64,000 nt of DNA from Sporosarcina beigongshangi (GCF_016820535.1 NZ_JADHDY010000017.1:45873-109872); one strand, 5' to 3'; shown: positions 38,419 through 47,771, counted from the first letter of the stretch. Program-made: numbers and translations. Notes: a model not told the origin generated them from the letters alone.

Positions 38419-40005
38419 TCAGTACGCAAACGCAAGTACATCGTCGTCTGCCTCCCCGCCCGGGCCGTTTCCGGCGTCGTCCTCCCTTTTCGTCTGGTCC
38501 AGCTCAGGCATGGCCGAGACCACACCGCCGCGGATGTATTTGGTCAGCAGCACCACCTCCACCACCAGCAGCACGGCGTACACGGTGGTCAGCGCGACGA
38601 GGGAGAAGACGACCTCCCCTGCCGAGACGCCACGGGAGACGGCCGAGGCGGTGAACATGAAGACCTGGTCGACGCCGCTCATGGCCGGGTTGGGTGCCAC
38701 GACGAAGGGCTGGCGGCCCATCTCGGTGAAGATCCAGCCGGCGGAGTTCGCGCCGAAAGGGGCCAGGATGCCGATCAGGGCCAGGCGCATCAGGCCCTTG
38801 GACCGTGGGACGGTGCCCTTGCGGGTCAGCCACAGGGCGACGGCGGCGGCTGCGGCGGCGAGCCCGCCGAAGCCGATCATCATGCGGAAGCCCCAGTAGG
38901 TGACGGGCATGATCGGGACGTAGTTGATCTCCGTGCCGGCGAGCGTGCCGTACTTGGGGTCATCCGGGTAGTGGGTGCCGAAGCGTTCCTGGTACTCGGG
39001 GACGAGGGTGTTCACGCCCTTGATGTCGGTGGTGAAGTCGTTGTGGGCCAGGAAGGAGAGCAGGCCGGGGACCTCCATGACGGCAACGACGTCGGAGCAG
39101 TCGCGGCTGCTCACGTTGCCGATGGAGAGGATGGAAAAGCCGGTTCCGTCGTGGCAGGCGGCCTCGGCGGCGGCCATCTTCATGGGCTGCTGTTCAAACA
39201 TCAGCTTGCCGGAGAGGTCCCCCGAGATGGCGGATCCGGCAAAGGCGATCATGGCCACCACGGCACCGAAGCGCAGTGACTTGATCCAGACGGAGTGGTC
39301 CTTCTTGTCACGGCCGGGAATGGTGGCTGATTCGCCCACGATGACGCGGCCGTCGGCGCCCACGGTGTCGATGCCGTCCTTGCGGCGGCGCCACAGGTGG
39401 TACCAGGAGATGCCCAGCAGGAAACCGCCGGCCACGGCCAGGGCACCCGTGATGGTGTGGAAGAACGCCACCAGGGCGGTGTTGTTGGTGAAGACGGCCC
39501 AGGCGTCAACCATGACAGGACGTCCGTCGAGCATTTCCACGCCCACGGGGTGCTGCATCCACGAGTTGGCCACGAGGATGAAGTAGGCAGAGACGATGGA
39601 CCCGGCCACGGCGATCCACAGGCAGGCCAGGTGGACCTTGGCCGGCAGCTTCTTCCATCCGAATATCCACAGCCCCAGGAACGTGGACTCCACGAAGAAC
39701 GCCAGCAGCGCCTCCATGGCCAGCGGCGCGCCGAACACGTCCCCCACGAAGCGGCTGTATTCGCTCCACGCCATGCCGAACTGGAATTCCTGCACGATGC
39801 CCGTGGCCACACCCATGATGAAGTTGATCAGGAAAAGCTTGCCCCAAAACTTCGTCATGCGCAGGTAGGCCTCGTTGCCGGTCTTGTGCCAGCGCGTCTG
39901 CAGGATGGCCACCAAGGCGCCAAGTCCGATGGTCAGCGGCACCATCAGGAAGTGGTAAACCGTCACTATTCCAAACTGCCATCTGGCAATTTCCAGAGCT
40001 TCCAC
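38419..40005 (-). CDS. cydA: Cytochrome bd ubiquinol oxidase subunit I
   Basis: 528 residues. Haem ligands H18 (VYHFLMVP), H183 (ALVAFFHTITG) and M375 (YWGFRMMIG) are present, as are the proton-path acids E98 and E106. The quinol-loop K276 and E281 (KMAAAE) are conserved, with two cysteines C284 and C303 spaced as in the mycobacterial Q-loop disulfide I recall. GTG 40005 follows GAGGGG. The terminal oxidase reduces O2 at low oxygen or when the main oxidase is blocked. Upstream, a TTGACA box and two dyads lie in the gap to blaI. Confidence 0.96.
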   Translation of the reverse strand: MEALEIARWQFGIVTVYHFLMVPLTIGLGALVAILQTRWHKTGNEAYLRMTKFWGKLFLINFIMGVATGIVQEFQFGMAWSEYSRFVGDVFGAPLAMEALLAFFVESTFLGLWIFGWKKLPAKVHLACLWIAVAGSIVSAYFILVANSWMQHPVGVEMLDGRPVMVDAWAVFTNNTALVAFFHTITGALAVAGGFLLGISWYHLWRRRKDGIDTVGADGRVIVGESATIPGRDKKDHSVWIKSLRFGAVVAMIAFAGSAISGDLSGKLMFEQQPMKMAAAEAACHDGTGFSILSIGNVSSRDCSDVVAVMEVPGLLSFLAHNDFTTDIKGVNTLVPEYQERFGTHYPDDPKYGTLAGTEINYVPIMPVTYWGFRMMIGFGGLAAAAAAVALWLTRKGTVPRSKGLMRLALIGILAPFGANSAGWIFTEMGRQPFVVAPNPAMSGVDQVFMFTASAVSRGVSAGEVVFSLVALTTVYAVLLVVEVVLLTKYIRGGVVSAMPELDQTKREDDAGNGPGGEADDDVLAFAY

Positions 40006-40046
40006 CAGCTACCCCTCATCCATGAATTAACCCGGCTCCAGTTTTC

Positions 40047-40063
40047 TTCTACGAACTGTAGAA
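40047..40063. promoter_or_regulatory. BlaI-type operator 1
   Basis: TTCTAC-N5-GTAGAA is a perfect 6-bp inverted repeat. It has the same core and spacing as operator 2, whose centre is 25 bp away. It lies downstream of the cydA -35/-10 region, so a bound repressor would block elongation or cooperative binding with the second site. Confidence 0.65.
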
Positions 40064-40070
40064 CAGTCTA

Positions 40071-40089
40071 GTTCTACCCCGTGTAGAAC
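40071..40089. promoter_or_regulatory. BlaI-type operator 2
   Basis: GTTCTAC-N5-GTAGAAC is a perfect 7-bp inverted repeat with the TAC/GTA core of BlaI/MecI-type dyads. It overlaps the spacer and -10 region of the predicted cydA promoter and the predicted -35 of blaI, so one bound dimer could silence both directions. Confidence 0.7.
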
Positions 40090-40100
40090 ATTGCTGTCAA
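40071..40100 (-). promoter_or_regulatory. Predicted cydA promoter
   Basis: On the minus strand TTGACA (40100 down to 40095) is a perfect -35. After an 18-base spacer a weak TAGAAC (40076-40071) could be the -10. It lies inside operator 2. On the plus strand TATATT at 40107-40112 may be the blaI -10. Confidence 0.45.
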
Positions 40101-40181
40101 AAGCTGTATATTTAGGGAAGTGCGCATGTGTGGCGTACTGTTCTGTATTTTGATGACCGCAGTGAAGTAGAGGATTTTTTG

Positions 40182-40556
40182 ATGGCAACGCTTGGCGATT
40201 TGGAAAGAGCTGTCATGGACCTGCTGTGGGAGCATCAGGAGGCCATTACGGCCAACAACCTGCGGGACCTGCTCTCGCAGCGTGCGTCGATTGACAACGC
40301 AGAGGCACGCCCGCTGGCGGTCACCACCGTCCTGACGGTGCTGTCCCGGCTGGAAAAGAAGGGCCTGGTGGAGCGTGAGCGCTCCTCGCGCCCGCACCGC
40401 TACCGCGCGGTGACCAGCCGCGAGGAGCACACGGCTGAACTCATGATGGAAGTGCTGGGCTCCGCACCCGACCGCGAGGCTGTGCTGGCCCGCTTTATTG
40501 GCACGGTGAGTGCCGGCGAGGCCCAGACCCTGCGCAAGCTGCTGGGCCACTCCTGA
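40182..40556 (+). CDS. blaI: BlaI/MecI-family transcriptional repressor
   Basis: 124 residues, the family length. The winged helix has VMDLLWEHQEAITANNLRDLL, VTTVLTVLSRLEKKGLV and the wing RSSRPHRYRAVTSREEH; the C-terminal helices form the dimer domain. ATG 40182 follows AGAGGA; an in-frame upstream ATG at 40128 would put operator-proximal DNA in the gene. It is divergent from cydA and followed by an M56 protease gene, its usual partner. No beta-lactamase or PBP is nearby, so cyd genes are the natural targets. Confidence 0.9.
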   Translation: MATLGDLERAVMDLLWEHQEAITANNLRDLLSQRASIDNAEARPLAVTTVLTVLSRLEKKGLVERERSSRPHRYRAVTSREEHTAELMMEVLGSAPDREAVLARFIGTVSAGEAQTLRKLLGHS

Positions 40557-40717
40557 CGGAATGCCGCCCAGCCCCGACCGGAAGCAGTCAGGACGCCAGA
40601 AAAGGATGCGCCGGGAACCTTGCACCCTCCCCAGGCCGGCTCGCCGACGCGACCAGGCGGTCGCTGAGCGAACCGGCGAGGAACCATCTGCCAGCGGGAA
40701 GCGGTAAGTTGTAAACC

Positions 40718-41668
40718 ATGTTTTGGACCTCCTGGTTCCTCGCTGCCCTGGCCGTAATCCTGGCCTGGCCGGTGCCTGTTTTCCTCTCCCGTGCCGCCTG
40801 GCCTGCACGGGCGCCTTTTGCTGCCATGGTGCTGTGGCAGTCCATTGCCCTCGCCGGTGGCCTGTCCATGATCGGGGCCATGCTCTGCTGGGGGCTGGTA
40901 CCCCTCGGCGAAACCCTGCCCAGCGGCCTGCACGGGCTCCTGGGCATCGTCCTCGGCAGCGAATCCCTCGATGCCCTGGGAATCCTGCACGCCTTTGCCC
41001 TTAGCGCCGCCGCCCTGCTGACGGCCCACCTCGTCTTCACCCTCTGGCTGACCTATTTCCGCATCAACCGCCAGCGCCGCAAGCACCGCGACCTGCTGCA
41101 CCTGCTCAGCTCCCCCTCGCACGACCGGCCGGGAACATTGGTGCTAAACCACCAGGCGCCTGTTGCCTACTGCCTGCCCGGCGGTTCGCGCTCCGTCACC
41201 GTGCTGTCGGATGGCCTGCTGGAACTGCTGTCACCGGACGAGCTCCGCGCGGTCCTGCTGCACGAGCAGACCCACCTCGCCCAGCGCCACCACCTGCTGC
41301 TGTGGGCGTTCGCCGCCTGGCGCTCGGCACTGCCGTGGCTGCCCACATCAAAGCTGGCCCAGGAGTCCGTCTCGTCCCTGATTGAAATAATGGCCGACGA
41401 CGTTGCCTTGCGTTCGGTGGACAAGCCCACCCTGGTCACCGCCATCGCCTTGGTCGCCAGCGGCTCGGACCAGCTGCCGGCCGATGCCATCATTGCCGGG
41501 CAGGCGGCCCAGATCGACACCCCGACCACCACGTCGGCCCGTCTCAGCAAACTGCTGGGAACAGCCCCGGCACTCTCGCTGTTTGCCAAACTCTGCGTGG
41601 TTGCCGCGGCACTTTTGCTGCTGGCTGTGCCCACGGCGTTGCTGGTCGTCCCGGGCATCCTCCCCTGA
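40718..41668 (+). CDS. M56-family membrane metalloprotease (BlaR/MecR protease domain)
   Basis: 316 residues. There are three N-terminal membrane helices and one near the C-terminus (LCVVAAALLLLAVPTALLVV). The zinc site is HEQTH at 182-186, with a likely third ligand in SLIEIMADDVALR near 215-230. The penicillin-sensor domain of BlaR1 is absent. By analogy it cleaves or triggers loss of the BlaI repressor when it senses a signal; what it senses is unknown. It lies 161 bases after blaI and converges on parE. Confidence 0.85.
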   Translation: MFWTSWFLAALAVILAWPVPVFLSRAAWPARAPFAAMVLWQSIALAGGLSMIGAMLCWGLVPLGETLPSGLHGLLGIVLGSESLDALGILHAFALSAAALLTAHLVFTLWLTYFRINRQRRKHRDLLHLLSSPSHDRPGTLVLNHQAPVAYCLPGGSRSVTVLSDGLLELLSPDELRAVLLHEQTHLAQRHHLLLWAFAAWRSALPWLPTSKLAQESVSSLIEIMADDVALRSVDKPTLVTAIALVASGSDQLPADAIIAGQAAQIDTPTTTSARLSKLLGTAPALSLFAKLCVVAAALLLLAVPTALLVVPGILP

Positions 41669-41695
41669 CCTCCGGCTGAGCCGTGGTACCCAGTG

Positions 41696-43816
41696 CTAGG
41701 CGTCGATGCGGTCCTGGTCCAGGTTTTCGCTGCCGGCCACGATGAATTCCTTGCGCGGCGCCACGTCGGAGCCCATGAGCAGCTCAAAGGTGTGCTCGGC
41801 GCGGTCGGCGTCGGCGCTGGTCACCCGGCGCAGGGTGCGGTGGCGCGGGTCCATGGTGGTTTCCGCCAGCTGGTCCGCGTCCATCTCGCCCAGGCCCTTG
41901 TACCGCTGGATGGGCGTCTTGTGCTTCTTGCCCTGCTTCTCCAGCTTGGCCAGGAGCGTGTGCAGCTCCTTCTCCGAGTAGGTGTACACCATCTCGTTGG
42001 GCTTGGAGCCGGAGTGGATGATCTCCACCCGGTGCAGCGGAGGAACGGCGGCATAGACGTTGCCGGCGTCGATCATGGGGCGCATGTAGCGGAAGAACAG
42101 GGTCAGCAGCAGGGTGCGGATGTGGGCGCCGTCCACGTCGGCGTCGGTCATGAGGATGACCTTGCCGTAGCGGGCGGATTCCAAGTCAAAGCTGCGTCCC
42201 GAACCGGCACCCACCACCTGGATGAGTGCGGCACATTCGGCGTTGGCCAGCATGTCCCCCACCGAGGCCTTTTGCACGTTGAGGATCTTGCCGCGGATGG
42301 GCAGCAGCGCCTGGAAGTCGGAGGACCGCGCCATCTTGGCCGTGCCGAGGGCGCTGTCGCCCTCCACGATGAAAAGCTCGCTCTTGGCAACATCGTTGCT
42401 GCGGCAGTCAGCCAGCTTGGTGGGCAGCGAAGAGCTCTCCAAGGCGTTCTTGCGCCGCTGTGTCTCCTTGTGGACCCGGGCGGAGATGCGCGATTTCATC
42501 TCCGAGACAACCTTCTCCAGCAACTGCGCCGACTGCGCCTTCTCGTTGCGCTGCGTGGATTCCAGCTTCGCCTTGAGTTCCTTCTCCACCACCTTGGCCA
42601 CAATGCCCTTGACAGCCGGGGTCCCCAGGATCTCCTTGGTCTGGCCCTCAAACTGCGGTTCGGCCAGACGGACGGTCAGCACGGCGGTCAGCCCGGCCAT
42701 GACGTCGTCCTTCTCGATCTTGTCGGTGCCGGCCTTGAGCTTGCGCGCATTGGCCTCGATCACCTTGCGGAAGGTCTTCAGCAGCGCCTGCTCAAAACCT
42801 TCCTGGTGCCGGCCGCCCTTGGGCGTGGCAATGATGTTCACGAAGCTGCGCATGGTGGTGTCGTAACCCACGCCCCAGCGCAGCGCAATGTCCACCTCGC
42901 AGTCGCGTTCGACCGCGGTGCTCTCCAGGTGGCCTTCCTTGTTGAGCACGGGCACCGTCTCGGTGAATGTGCTGTGGCCCTGCAGCCGCCAAATGTCCGT
43001 CACCGCTCCCCCGACGGAGAGGAAGTCGACAAACTCGGACAGGCCGCCGTCGTGGTGGAACACCTCCTCGTGGGTGGCGAATTCGCCGGGCGTGCCGGAC
43101 AGGCGGCGCTCATCCACCACCCGGATCTTTAGCCCGGGCACCAGGAAGGAGGTCTGTCGGGCGCGGCCCACGAGTTCGTCGTAGGAGAACTTGGCATCGG
43201 AGGTGAAAATCTGCCGGTCAGCCCAGTAGCGGATGCGGGTGCCCGTGACCCCGCGCTTGGTGGTGCCCACAATGTCCAGGCTGGAGGCGTTGGTAAATGG
43301 TTCGAAGCCGACATCCGGGCTGAGCGTCTTGCCCGTGTCCTTGAAATGGCCGGGCTCGCCGCGGCGGAAACTCATCTGGTAGGTCTTGCCGCCCCGGTCC
43401 ACCTGGGCGTCCATGCGGGCGGAGAGTGCGTTCACCACGGAGGCACCCACGCCGTGCAGGCCGCCGGAAGCCGCATACGAGCTGCCACCGAACTTGCCGC
43501 CGGCGTGCAGCTTGGTCAGCACCACTTCCAGTCCGGTGAGCCCCGTCTTGGGTTCCACATCAACCGGAATTCCGCGGCCGTCGTCGTGCACTTCAACGGA
43601 GTTGTCCTTGTGCAGGATGACGCTGATGTTCTGCCCAAACCCGGCCAGGGCCTCATCCACTGAGTTGTCAATGATTTCCCAAAGGCAGTGCATAAGTCCG
43701 CGGGAGTCGGTCGAGCCAATGTACATGCCGGGCCGCTTCCGGACGGCCTCCAAACCCTCCAGCACAGAGAGATGGCGTGCACTGTAATTGGAACTCTCGC
43801 GTGCCACGGTGGACAT
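41696..43816 (-). CDS. parE: DNA topoisomerase IV subunit B
   Basis: 706 residues. GHKL ATPase motifs are EIIDNSVDEALAG, DDGRGIPVD and GGLHGVGASVVNALS. The TOPRIM motifs are EGDSALGTAKMARSS and DADVDGAHIRTLLLT, with PIRGKILNVQKA between. The C-terminal IQRYKGLGEMDADQL is intact. LGTAKMAR replaces the GGSAKQGR usual in GyrB, as in actinobacterial ParE. ATG 43816 has AAAGGAGC before it. It pairs with parC on the opposite strand. Confidence 0.92.
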   Translation of the reverse strand: MSTVARESSNYSARHLSVLEGLEAVRKRPGMYIGSTDSRGLMHCLWEIIDNSVDEALAGFGQNISVILHKDNSVEVHDDGRGIPVDVEPKTGLTGLEVVLTKLHAGGKFGGSSYAASGGLHGVGASVVNALSARMDAQVDRGGKTYQMSFRRGEPGHFKDTGKTLSPDVGFEPFTNASSLDIVGTTKRGVTGTRIRYWADRQIFTSDAKFSYDELVGRARQTSFLVPGLKIRVVDERRLSGTPGEFATHEEVFHHDGGLSEFVDFLSVGGAVTDIWRLQGHSTFTETVPVLNKEGHLESTAVERDCEVDIALRWGVGYDTTMRSFVNIIATPKGGRHQEGFEQALLKTFRKVIEANARKLKAGTDKIEKDDVMAGLTAVLTVRLAEPQFEGQTKEILGTPAVKGIVAKVVEKELKAKLESTQRNEKAQSAQLLEKVVSEMKSRISARVHKETQRRKNALESSSLPTKLADCRSNDVAKSELFIVEGDSALGTAKMARSSDFQALLPIRGKILNVQKASVGDMLANAECAALIQVVGAGSGRSFDLESARYGKVILMTDADVDGAHIRTLLLTLFFRYMRPMIDAGNVYAAVPPLHRVEIIHSGSKPNEMVYTYSEKELHTLLAKLEKQGKKHKTPIQRYKGLGEMDADQLAETTMDPRHRTLRRVTSADADRAEHTFELLMGSDVAPRKEFIVAGSENLDQDRIDA

Positions 43817-44008
43817 GCTCCTTTGCGGGGGTGGGCAGACAGGTCACTGGCTAGTTTAACGGCTTTGCGGACAAAAGTCGGCAACGCGCCTGCGCCGTGA
43901 CGCGCGCCACCGGCCAGATACGCGGTTAGCGAAAGTTGCCCGCGCCGTGGAAGCCCGGGCCGTTCGGGGTGGTTGTATAAAGTACAGGAACTAACGAAGG
44001 AGGCCATC

Positions 44009-44233
44009 ATGACCACCACAGCCATCAGCAGCCCCCAGCTGACCACCCTTGATCGCTGCGACCGTTGCGGCGCGCAGGCATATGTGCGGGTAGTTTTGGA
44101 GTCCTCCGGCGGCGAGCTGCGCTTCTGCGGCCACCACGCCCGCGCGGTCGAGTCCACCTTGCGCCCCCTGGCGTCGGACTGGCTCGACGAGACCGGCCGC
44201 CTGCACGAGAAGGCCCCCGTCTCAGTCGACTAG
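44009..44233 (+). CDS. Small zinc-ribbon protein (DUF7455 type)
   Basis: 74 residues. CDRC near 18-21 and CGHHAR near 42-47 make a CxxC plus CxHH-type metal site. ATG 44009 follows a strong GAAGGAGG. TATAAAGT upstream is a likely -10. Its stop is followed by a strong intrinsic terminator, so it is a single-gene unit. The family is widespread in actinobacteria with unknown role. Confidence 0.85.
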   Translation: MTTTAISSPQLTTLDRCDRCGAQAYVRVVLESSGGELRFCGHHARAVESTLRPLASDWLDETGRLHEKAPVSVD

Positions 44234-44258
44234 GCCGTCCGCGGCATTCACACATGGC

Positions 44259-44296
44259 GGCGGGGCCCCGGACATTTCCGGGGTCCCGCCTTTTTT
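44259..44296 (+). terminator. Intrinsic terminator after the zinc-ribbon gene
   Basis: A 14-bp stem (44259-44272 with 44277-44290, one G-U pair) and a 4-base loop are followed directly by six Ts. Confidence 0.92.
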
Positions 44297-44482
44297 GTGC
44301 CCATTTTCCGGTACGACGGCAGAGGCCGCCTTGCCGGCTAAGGCACCTTAGGAGTACCTGGGCCACTGCGCCGGGCCAAAGATAAGGCATCGTCCCCATG
44401 TAGTCCGGGGGCTGCTTCGGAAGAATTGAGACATCGAAAAGCTTCGGGATCGGCAGGATCCCCAGATGCAGGGAGCACGACA

Positions 44483-44734
44483 ATGTCTGACTTCATGGCC
44501 CTCATGACTCAACAACAGACCGAACGGGAGCTCGCAGTGAACCTAGAACGCCGCCGCCTGCAGCACGAAGCAGCCGCTGCGTCGAAGGCGCGGCGCGCCG
44601 CAGGGAAGGCTGCCGGCCGCCATGAGCCGGCGTTGGGCAACCGCGGAGGGCGTGCGCGTGGATGGTGGCACCAGCTGTGGGCCAGGGAGTCCCGTACAGC
44701 TGAACCAGCGGGCGGCGGCTTTCATGCCCGCTAG
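44483..44734 (+). CDS. Small basic protein upstream of the LuxR-type regulator
   Basis: 83 residues, very basic. It starts MSDFMALMTQQQTEREL and is Arg/Lys/Ala-rich in the middle. GGGAG lies 7 bases before ATG 44483. It ends 79 bases before the regulator start, in the same direction, so the two may be co-transcribed. I do not recognise a family. The ribosome site supports it being real, but it could also be a regulatory leader peptide. Confidence 0.55.
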   Translation: MSDFMALMTQQQTERELAVNLERRRLQHEAAAASKARRAAGKAAGRHEPALGNRGGRARGWWHQLWARESRTAEPAGGGFHAR

Positions 44735-44813
44735 CCCGGCACAGGCGGGTTCCTTGGCCGTCGGCCCGGCCGAGACTCATGCCACGGACTTCGGTACGTG
44801 GCAGGATTGGAAG

Positions 44814-47684
44814 ATGAACCAACCCCCGGCCAGCCTGGCCATGATCGGGAGGGACGCCGAGATGGCGGCCCTCATGGACTCGTTCGCGGACGCGCGGCTC
44901 AGCAAGCCCCAAGCTGTTGTCATTGGCGGCGAGGCAGGCCTGGGCAAGACCCGTCTGCTGCGGGAGTTTCTTGGGGCCGTCTCCCGCGAAGCCCTTGTCA
45001 TCTCCGGCCAGTGCGTCGACCTTGGCAGCCTGGCCACACCGTATGCGCCCCTGACAGGGGTGCTTCGTTCATTGGCGGCGCAGCTGGGGCTCGACGCGGT
45101 GCTGGACTTTGCCGGCCCCGGGCGCGACGCCCTGGCCCTGCTCCTGCCTGAAGCTGGTGCGGACCCGGCAGGTTCTCCCACCGCAAACCGCGTGCTTGAG
45201 GCGGTCAGCACCGTGCTCGAGCGGGCCAGCGCAAGCCAGCCCACCGTCGTCGTCATTGAAGACCTCCACTGGGCCGATGACGCGACACTGGCCGTGCTGC
45301 GGTTCATCCTGAGGGCCTTCAACGGCGGACAGTTTCTGCTGGTCATGAGCTACCGAAGTGACGAGATAAGCCGGGGGCATCCGCTGCGGGAATTTCTGGC
45401 GGAGGCCGAGCGGGGCCGCTTTGCAAAAGTCATCCGTCTGGGCCGGCTCGACAAGGACCAGGTGCGCCAACAGGTGGAGGCCATCACGAGCAGGGACGCC
45501 GGCTATGAGCTGGTGGAGAATATTTTTTCCCGCAGCGAGGGCATTCCATTCTTCGTGGAGGAGCTGCTGGGGATCGACGATTGCGATGCCAGTGCAGAGC
45601 TGCCCGACACCCTGACCGAGCTGTTGCTGGCCCGGTATGAGCGCATGGCCGACGGAGTGCAGTATTTTCTGCGAGTCTTGGCCGCCGGCGGCGTCTGTGT
45701 GCCTCATGCCCAGGCTTTGGCCGCCTACGACAGGAATGTACAGGAATTTGAGGAGTCGGCCCGTGCAGCTCAGAGAGCCAACCTCCTTGGCCTCGACGGC
45801 GGCTCATACACGTTCCGCCATGCCCTGGTCCGTGAGGCCATCCACGCCGACCTGCTGCCGGGAGAACGCACACGCTTCCACACCCGCTACGCCCAAGCCT
45901 TGGAGGCGGCCGGGGCCGGAGGCCTGGACTCCGTGGAAATTGCGTACCACTGGCATGCCGCCAACGCCCAGGAAAAGACCTTTCGGGCCTCCATTGCTGC
46001 GGTCGCGGAAGCGGAACGCAGCTACGCCTACTCCACGGCGGCCCGCATGGGCGAACGTGCACTGGAGCTCTGGGACAGCGTGCCCGGTGCCCAGTCCGTG
46101 GCCGGCATGCCGCGGCATGCCCTGATGGCACGCACAGCGTCGGCCCACAACCAAGCCGGCAACGGGGAACGCTCACTGGCCATGATTCGGATGGCTTCGG
46201 CAGAACCGGACGTTGACGGCGCCAGCCTGGCGCGGCTGCTGGCCGACCAGGCCCGCTACCTTGGGTTCAACGCCCAGCTTGGCTCGGCCGGCCTGCTGCT
46301 CCGGGCCCTGGACTTGGTGCCGAGGGGCAGCGAGGACAGCTTGCGGGCAACGCTGCTCAACCACCTTGCTGCACGCTGCATGTTGGAGGCCAGGCTGGAA
46401 GAAGCCATCCAGGTTTCCAGCGAGGCGCTGGAACTATCCGCCGAAGAAGGAGACCGCCAGCAGCAGTCGATTGCCGCCAACCTGCGCGGCAGCTCCCGCG
46501 CCATGGCCGGCGACGTTGAAGGCTGGCGGGAAGACCTCGCCCTTGCCCGGGAACTGGCGGAGGGCAACAGCGATGCCCTGCTTCGCTACCGCATCAACTA
46601 CTCGGATGCACTGAACCAACTCGGTTTGTACGATGAATCGATCAGTGTCGCCGAGGAGGGAATCCGGCAGGCCAGGGCGCTGGGCGTGGAGCGCACCACC
46701 GGGGCCATCCTGTCGTCCAATGCAGTTGAACCGCTCTTTGCCCGCGGCGACTGGGACGGTGCCAACGAGATCCTGGAACGCAACCTGAAACTGTCGCCGC
46801 CCAGTTCCTTCCGCGCCTACCTGCTTCGCTCTAAAATCTGGTCCACGCTGTGGAGTGGCGACACCGAAGCGGCCGGTTCCCTGTTCCGGCAGTGGCAGCC
46901 ATTGCTGCGGGAGTTGGCGCGGGTGGAGATGCAGTCGCGCACTCCCCTCGCCATGATGGTGGCGGAGCTCGCCTGGCGGAACGGCCAGCTGGACTTGGCG
47001 TGGCAGGAGGCATCGTTCGTTCTAAGTGCTGATTTCCGGCGGCTGCCGGGTTACGACCTGCCGCTGCTGGCTGTGGCGGCACGGGTCCTCGCTGCCTTGA
47101 GAGCCGCGGGCACCGCCCCGGACGCCAGTGCCGAAGCCCGGCTGCGCGCCGTCTTGGACGCCGATTCACCATGGCCCACCCATGGCGCATGGGCGGGACT
47201 CTTTGAGGCGGAACTTGGCGGTGCCGACGGCTCCGGCAGCGACCCGGCGACCTGGCGCGCGGCCGCCGAAACCTCCCCGGCCCTGCCGGCCCACCTGCGC
47301 TCCTACATTTCACTGCGCCTGGGGCAGGCGGAATTCGGTGCCGGCAACAGGAAGGCTGCCACGGCATGCTTGCAGGCGGCCATTATGGAAGCCGGGCGGC
47401 TCGGCGCAGGCATGGTGCCGGACATGGCGCGGGAGTTTGCTGTCCGCAGCGGACTGAACCTGGACGGACCAAGCCCGCGCCCCAACAGCGACGAACTGAC
47501 GGCGCGGGAGGCACAGGTGCTGGAGCTTGTGGCGGAGGGCCTGAGCAACAAAGACATTGGCGCCCGGCTGTTCATCAGCCCCAAGACCGCCAGCGTCCAC
47601 GTATCCGCCATCATGCGAAAATTGAATGCCGGCAGCCGCACAGAAGCAGCCGGTCGGATCCGCACCGCCCCTAAACAAAACTAA
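44814..47684 (+). CDS. LuxR-family ATPase transcriptional regulator (LAL type)
   Basis: 956 residues. The N-terminal AAA/STAND ATPase has GEAGLGKT at 39-46 and TVVVIEDLHWADD as Walker B. A long helical TPR-like region makes up the middle. The LuxR HTH is at the end: LTAREAQVLELVAEGLSNKD, then ISPKTASVHVSAIMRKLN. ATG 44814 has AGGA at 8 bases; an upstream frame to 44622 is inside the small basic gene. LAL regulators respond to small metabolites or maltose-like signals through the TPR domain. The target genes are unknown. Confidence 0.9.
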   Translation: MNQPPASLAMIGRDAEMAALMDSFADARLSKPQAVVIGGEAGLGKTRLLREFLGAVSREALVISGQCVDLGSLATPYAPLTGVLRSLAAQLGLDAVLDFAGPGRDALALLLPEAGADPAGSPTANRVLEAVSTVLERASASQPTVVVIEDLHWADDATLAVLRFILRAFNGGQFLLVMSYRSDEISRGHPLREFLAEAERGRFAKVIRLGRLDKDQVRQQVEAITSRDAGYELVENIFSRSEGIPFFVEELLGIDDCDASAELPDTLTELLLARYERMADGVQYFLRVLAAGGVCVPHAQALAAYDRNVQEFEESARAAQRANLLGLDGGSYTFRHALVREAIHADLLPGERTRFHTRYAQALEAAGAGGLDSVEIAYHWHAANAQEKTFRASIAAVAEAERSYAYSTAARMGERALELWDSVPGAQSVAGMPRHALMARTASAHNQAGNGERSLAMIRMASAEPDVDGASLARLLADQARYLGFNAQLGSAGLLLRALDLVPRGSEDSLRATLLNHLAARCMLEARLEEAIQVSSEALELSAEEGDRQQQSIAANLRGSSRAMAGDVEGWREDLALARELAEGNSDALLRYRINYSDALNQLGLYDESISVAEEGIRQARALGVERTTGAILSSNAVEPLFARGDWDGANEILERNLKLSPPSSFRAYLLRSKIWSTLWSGDTEAAGSLFRQWQPLLRELARVEMQSRTPLAMMVAELAWRNGQLDLAWQEASFVLSADFRRLPGYDLPLLAVAARVLAALRAAGTAPDASAEARLRAVLDADSPWPTHGAWAGLFEAELGGADGSGSDPATWRAAAETSPALPAHLRSYISLRLGQAEFGAGNRKAATACLQAAIMEAGRLGAGMVPDMAREFAVRSGLNLDGPSPRPNSDELTAREAQVLELVAEGLSNKDIGARLFISPKTASVHVSAIMRKLNAGSRTEAAGRIRTAPKQN

Positions 47685-47744
47685 CCCGCAGCGGACCCCC
47701 GGATGCAGGCCAAGTGGCCGGCATCCAGGGGTCCGCTGCGGGTT
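47683..47744. terminator. 24-bp hairpin after the LuxR gene
   Basis: Bases 47683-47706 pair with 47721-47744 (one mismatch) around a 14-base loop. The left arm starts inside the stop region of the regulator gene. No T-run follows. Confidence 0.7.
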
Positions 47745-47771
47745 CAAACCTGGCAGGCGAGGGTGGGCCCA

